A stretch of 24,907 nt of DNA from a virus. Of the stretch, positions 22,601 to 24,907 are shown one piece after another. The notes under the pieces were generated by a model. The model had not been told where the DNA came from and did no database searches. It was given only the letters and a program-made list of their open reading frames with translations. The DNA is taken from positions 1-24,907 of IMG/VR virus record IMGVR_UViG_3300006793_000261. One strand, 5' to 3'. Position numbers and translations under genes: made by a program. The first letter of the stretch is position 1; the number at the start of each line of letters is the position of its first letter.

Positions 22601-24907
22601 TCCATTAACTAATAATGATTGACCAGTTGTTACATTTCCTGTAAAAGTTGAATTTCCAGAACCACCAATAGTTAATCTTGCTGTTTCATTAGTTCCTAAA
22701 ACTAAAGATCTTCCACTGCTATTATGGTATATATGCATAGCTTGATCATCTAAAGCAATAGCACCCTGATAACCTACGCCATCAATCATTAATTGACCAT
22801 TAGCTGATGAATCCATTGATATATTTGCATTACTACCAACTTCAACATTTCCTGTAAAATGTGCTGAGGTGCCGTTTAAATTACCTGTTAGTGTACCACC
22901 AGTTAATGGTAAATAATCAGCTATTGTGTCAGATGACATTGGAAAACAATTTGTTAACGTATTATTAACAGTTGTTTGTGTAGTTACTACACTAATGCCC
23001 CAATCACTTAAATAGTTATTTATATTAGCAGTATAACCAGCAAAAAAATCTTTGACTATAACTTGTAAATGATTCCAAGTGCTAGTCGTATCACCAATCC
23101 AAACACAATGCTCAGTTCCATTATCACCAAATCTAACAGTATAATTTTGTGCTGAACTTTGACCTAAAACTGTTGCAGACACATTGTACCAAGTGGTGTT
23201 ACCACTCCCCACATTTTGATATGTATAACCACCAATAAATACTGTAACACATTCTTGAGTATTATAATCAAATATGTCAACAACAAATTTAATCATATCA
23301 TCATGACCAGTGCCACCAGTCGGTAATGCTATTTGTATTGCACCTGTAAAAACATTTTGAGTAGTGTAAAAACTACCACCATAAGGTTTGTTAATATAAA
23401 AACCACCAGTTGCAGTTTGGTAAACTGATTTTTGAACATTTAAATTATTTACAATATAAGCATCACTTAAGAATTTAGTATCGCCATTAATAAATAATTG
23501 GCTTGCAGTTGAATCATATTTTATACTAGGTCGACCAGCTCCAGCACCAAAAATCATTGGGACATTATCATTAAGCTGTGTTGTAACTAAAATTACATTT
23601 CTGTTAATATTGCCATCTATTTTAAAGTATTCTGTAACACCACCAATACCGTTATCTGATTGAAATACAATACTTTTATCATCTGCTAAATTTTGTATAT
23701 ATAAATCTCCAGTTTTATTTCTAAAATAACCATCAGCTGAACTAAAAAATAATTCAATATCACTATCAGATCCAAATTCAGCTTTTATATTATCTTTAAA
23801 ATAAGCTGGTTTATAAAATTCGTTTTTTTGAATACTACCATCTAACTGAAAATAAAGCTCCTCAGTTCCGCCACCAGCACCATCGGAAACAGTAGCATAG
23901 AAATTTATATCTTTATCAGGATTTGTATTTTGAATTATGAAATTTCCAGTATCATTTTTAATATAACTATCGGTAGCATCATGGTATATTTTTAAATCAT
24001 CATCAGAACCAAAATTCATTGTTACATTGTCTGGTATTCTTATTTGAGGTAAACTATAACCACCATCAAATTTTAAATATTCAGTAGTGTAACCTTGCCC
24101 ATCATCTGTCTGAAAGCTAATGTCTTTGTCATTGGCATTATTTCTAAAAACCATATTTCCAGTATCATTAAAAAATACAGAATTAACTTGATTATGATAT
24201 ATCTGCATATCACCATCATTACCTAAAAGCAATTTTTGATCATCAATAATTTTTAAATCATTTGAACCAGATGAATTACCAGCACTTAAAACAGAGCTTA
24301 ATGTCGGTGTTGGAATAGTTTGATCATCTACATATTTTTTTGTAGCAAAGTTTAAATCACTAGTCGGAGCAATACCAGTTACTAAACCAGTAAATGTAGC
24401 TGTTGTTCCACTTATATTATTGTTTACTTGTAAATCATTATCAACAATAGTTTTTTCAAATAAATGTACAGTATTTGAGGTGTCTTCTGTAAACCTCATA
24501 AACTCTGCACCGCCAGTAAAAAACCTTAATCTATCATCAATATCCTCATTAATATATGTATGGCTACCACCACCAAATTTTAATTTTTTAGAAACTGCTA
24601 TACTTACATCATCACTAAAACTTCCAGTGGTTCCGCTTATAGTGCCGCCAGTTACATTACCCTCTAAATTAGCTACAAGAGTTCCAACAGTATATCCACT
24701 TGCTGATGTATCAACAGTTGTTGTTGGCTCAACAGTAGTGCCTATAAATAGCTTAAATTTATCATCACTAGCATCATTGTAAAACCCTTTATACTTTGTA
24801 CCAGTAGCAACGTATTTACCAAATAATCCAATATCTAATGTGTTTGCTGTATTGTCTTTTGCTAATTTTATTAACGGATCCTCGACTGCTAGATCTTGTA
24901 CATTTAA
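19643..24907 (-). CDS. Giant tail fibre with C-terminal S74 chaperone (5' end beyond right edge)
   Basis: The frame is open from the right edge to the stop at 19643 (1754 codons seen). The ATG at 24499 is only an internal Met: upstream codons continue as a fibre-like sequence (VEDPLIKLAKDN, DIGLFGKYVATGTKYKGFYN) without a stop. The body is Gly/Ser/Thr/Asn-rich beta structure with repeated units. The end is a peptidase S74 intramolecular chaperone: AYSDKRAKENI with the autocleavage Ser codon at 19934-19936, then KVGVIAQEILEVLPEV and YGKITGLLIEAIKDQQ, leaving about 97 residues after the cut. It trimerises the fibre and is released. The fibre binds the host surface. Codon and word usage differ from genes below 18.4 kb. 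Confidence 0.92.
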   Translation of the reverse strand, partial: LNVQDLAVEDPLIKLAKDNTANTLDIGLFGKYVATGTKYKGFYNDASDDKFKLFIGTTVEPTTTVDTSASGYTVGTLVANLEGNVTGGTISGTTGSFSDDVSIAVSKKLKFGGGSHTYINEDIDDRLRFFTGGAEFMRFTEDTSNTVHLFEKTIVDNDLQVNNNISGTTATFTGLVTGIAPTSDLNFATKKYVDDQTIPTPTLSSVLSAGNSSGSNDLKIIDDQKLLLGNDGDMQIYHNQVNSVFFNDTGNMVFRNNANDKDISFQTDDGQGYTTEYLKFDGGYSLPQIRIPDNVTMNFGSDDDLKIYHDATDSYIKNDTGNFIIQNTNPDKDINFYATVSDGAGGGTEELYFQLDGSIQKNEFYKPAYFKDNIKAEFGSDSDIELFFSSADGYFRNKTGDLYIQNLADDKSIVFQSDNGIGGVTEYFKIDGNINRNVILVTTQLNDNVPMIFGAGAGRPSIKYDSTASQLFINGDTKFLSDAYIVNNLNVQKSVYQTATGGFYINKPYGGSFYTTQNVFTGAIQIALPTGGTGHDDMIKFVVDIFDYNTQECVTVFIGGYTYQNVGSGNTTWYNVSATVLGQSSAQNYTVRFGDNGTEHCVWIGDTTSTWNHLQVIVKDFFAGYTANINNYLSDWGISVVTTQTTVNNTLTNCFPMSSDTIADYLPLTGGTLTGNLNGTSAHFTGNVEVGSNANISMDSSANGQLMIDGVGYQGAIALDDQAMHIYHNSSGRSLVLGTNETARLTIGGSGNSTFTGNVTTGQSLLVNGVGNNSSLTLGANTGNWVFTNVQSSRNLEISDSDGTGVVLTIDTSGDATFVSKLSAASIGVSGSNGTDGNGISLYGGAFTGQPTYGMMFQKTSSYSTFGYVSGDWATYFTMDSGANRGWIFRNVSTSTNVASINNQGHAHFQTPSKITSNDTSLTFEDAGTNAMVIKVGAGDELYIGSNNTYQFRGTTTGQARLISNGYIHLSAGASTYTGLELHQTDGSRVGFFYGDNGQTSEPNVGILDSDGNWAVRVRRDNYTELRVNNVVKFQTTTAINYNYQPTWIEGGSANWNETTPGTTTGSLHLVPTTPDNYGSAITFGASDSSSGTNAQAGIYTRTDGSYGTKMYFATSGSYATGSSTRMMIDYNGQIGMGSIAPEGKLDVTGDIWLNSDNANAAYYLRVNRGQNQDGGILLYGNKTLDWQIVNQTSRNLNWYSYAAGASVMRLTTGGQLLVNATSSTYGAAYGYNLGVKGTTGQAYISIARSNQNLDSQGVIIGLDTNYSYFVNRDALPLEFHTNNAVRMHIHGSLNRVGIGADPVSSAGVNNFLMVKGSSHSGIVLNANSGAVQEMWNDGGTLNMWDSSQGYRMRFYTSGNAQVYNGLTADSFGVAGSNGTDGKGISLYGGSSAGEPTYGMMFMQTATFGGYGLVNGSWATYFTMNSDTSRGWIFRRAGNSNCASITAGGDLSLKGIISFTDTNQRISGLNGSYLKIQSGSASDGGINLTNTSGTNLMYLYASGSDKGMLNAGGYWTFKHSQGGNTNIYSGNQNYVWQYQGSNGYAYFPAWINLASGTGLFTNSNGGHFYGNEGSTYGAWRTSGSRNGYSGIYDNHSATNANMFDSSGNGGNYSSTAGWHFYYHKTNLCLGIGNSTTSSSYSLYVTGSIYSTQDVIAYSDKRAKENIITVDSAIEKVNKLRGVYYTPKEGKDKSRKVGVIAQEILEVLPEVVTHDKENDRYGVDYGKITGLLIEAIKDQQKQIDKLTKFVDKLNK
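19661..19670 (-). promoter_or_regulatory. TAAATTTGTA box in the end of the fibre gene
   Basis: Exact minus-strand TAAATTTGTA, inside the last fibre codons, 20 bases before the 117-aa gene ATG. The protein sequence there (TKFVDKLNK) also constrains these bases, so chance is possible. Confidence 0.32.
20565..20800 (-). repeat. Fibre internal duplication, copy 2
   Basis: Encodes GVAGSNGTDGKGISLYGG, PTYGMMFMQTATFGGYG and SRGWIFRRAGNSNCASI. It matches the segment encoded at about 22205-22435 over roughly 75 residues, so a domain was duplicated within the gene. Confidence 0.75.
22205..22435 (-). repeat. Fibre internal duplication, copy 1
   Basis: Encodes GVSGSNGTDGNGISLYGG, PTYGMMFQKTSSYSTFGYV and NRGWIFRNVSTSTNVASI, the upstream partner of the copy at about 20565-20800. 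Differences cluster in loop residues, suggesting divergence of exposed surfaces. Confidence 0.75.
23610..24270 (-). repeat. Fibre repeats of about 70 residues (three copies)
   Basis: Three consecutive units each contain a GSDxDLKIYHD-type strand, a DTGNxxxQN turn, a DKDIxF strand and a GGxTEYxKxDG end. Examples are GDMQIYHNQVNSVFFNDTGN, DDLKIYHDATDSYIKNDTGN and SDIELFFSSADGYFRNKTGD. They form a triple-beta shaft. Confidence 0.7.

Noticed and set aside
24420-24782. Plus-strand 120-residue open frame near the right edge
   Set aside because: Antisense to the fibre, whose frame is open through this whole stretch to the window end.
1-24907. Excess of GATC sites
   Set aside because: Local clusters (for example in terL and the primase-helicase) caught the eye, but an approximate count over most of the window is near what base composition predicts.

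Overview
The window is a continuous stretch of a tailed-phage genome (siphovirus type). It is AT-rich and nearly fully coding, and every credible gene lies on the minus strand. Reading in the direction of transcription (high to low coordinates), it starts inside a giant tail fibre gene, passes through tail genes and a terminator, then an early recombination/replication block, then a DNA base hypermodification cassette, and ends with terS, terL and the first codons of a portal gene. The genes expected between portal and fibre (capsid, head completion) and the lysis genes are outside the window. No integrase, tRNA or CRISPR array is visible.

The host is probably a member of the Bacteroidota, perhaps a marine flavobacterium (inference). 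None of the start codons checked has a Shine-Dalgarno AGGAGG; the leaders are A/T-only, as in Bacteroidota. A TAnnTTTG box, the Bacteroidota -7 promoter element, recurs just upstream of several starts. Several tail proteins also resemble ones I know from flavobacterial phages.

Layout by coordinate: 1-1665 packaging (portal start, TerL, TerS). 1672-5112 is a tightly overlapping operon for DNA base hypermodification: a P-loop hydroxymethylpyrimidine-DNA kinase, an amino acid:DNA transferase (aGPT-PPlase/ADDT family), a class II glutamine amidotransferase, a TET/JBP dioxygenase and a ParB-like protein. 5090-5812 holds three small genes. 5822-9984 is replication: primase-helicase, a PD-(D/E)XK nuclease, a winged-helix initiator carrying iteron-like repeats inside its gene, a VRR-NUC nuclease and a stand-alone DnaA domain IV protein. 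9981-12173 is recombination and early genes: RecE-like exonuclease, a small membrane protein, a probable small DNA-associated protein, an ERF annealase and an HTH protein. 12235-12273 is a terminator. 12299-24907 is the tail block: baseplate/hub-like protein, tape measure, tail chaperones made by a -1 frameshift, two paralogous tail tube proteins, small virion proteins, and a fibre with a C-terminal S74 chaperone that runs off the right edge.

The most interesting feature is the cassette at 1672-5112. Family knowledge suggests this route: the TET/JBP enzyme oxidises a 5-methylpyrimidine already in DNA (thymine, or 5-methylcytosine), the kinase phosphorylates the hydroxymethyl group, and the transferase replaces the phosphate with an amino acid or amine. 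The amidotransferase would supply or trim nitrogen. No methyltransferase or hydroxymethylase gene is visible here, so thymine is the simpler candidate substrate, but part of the genome is missing.
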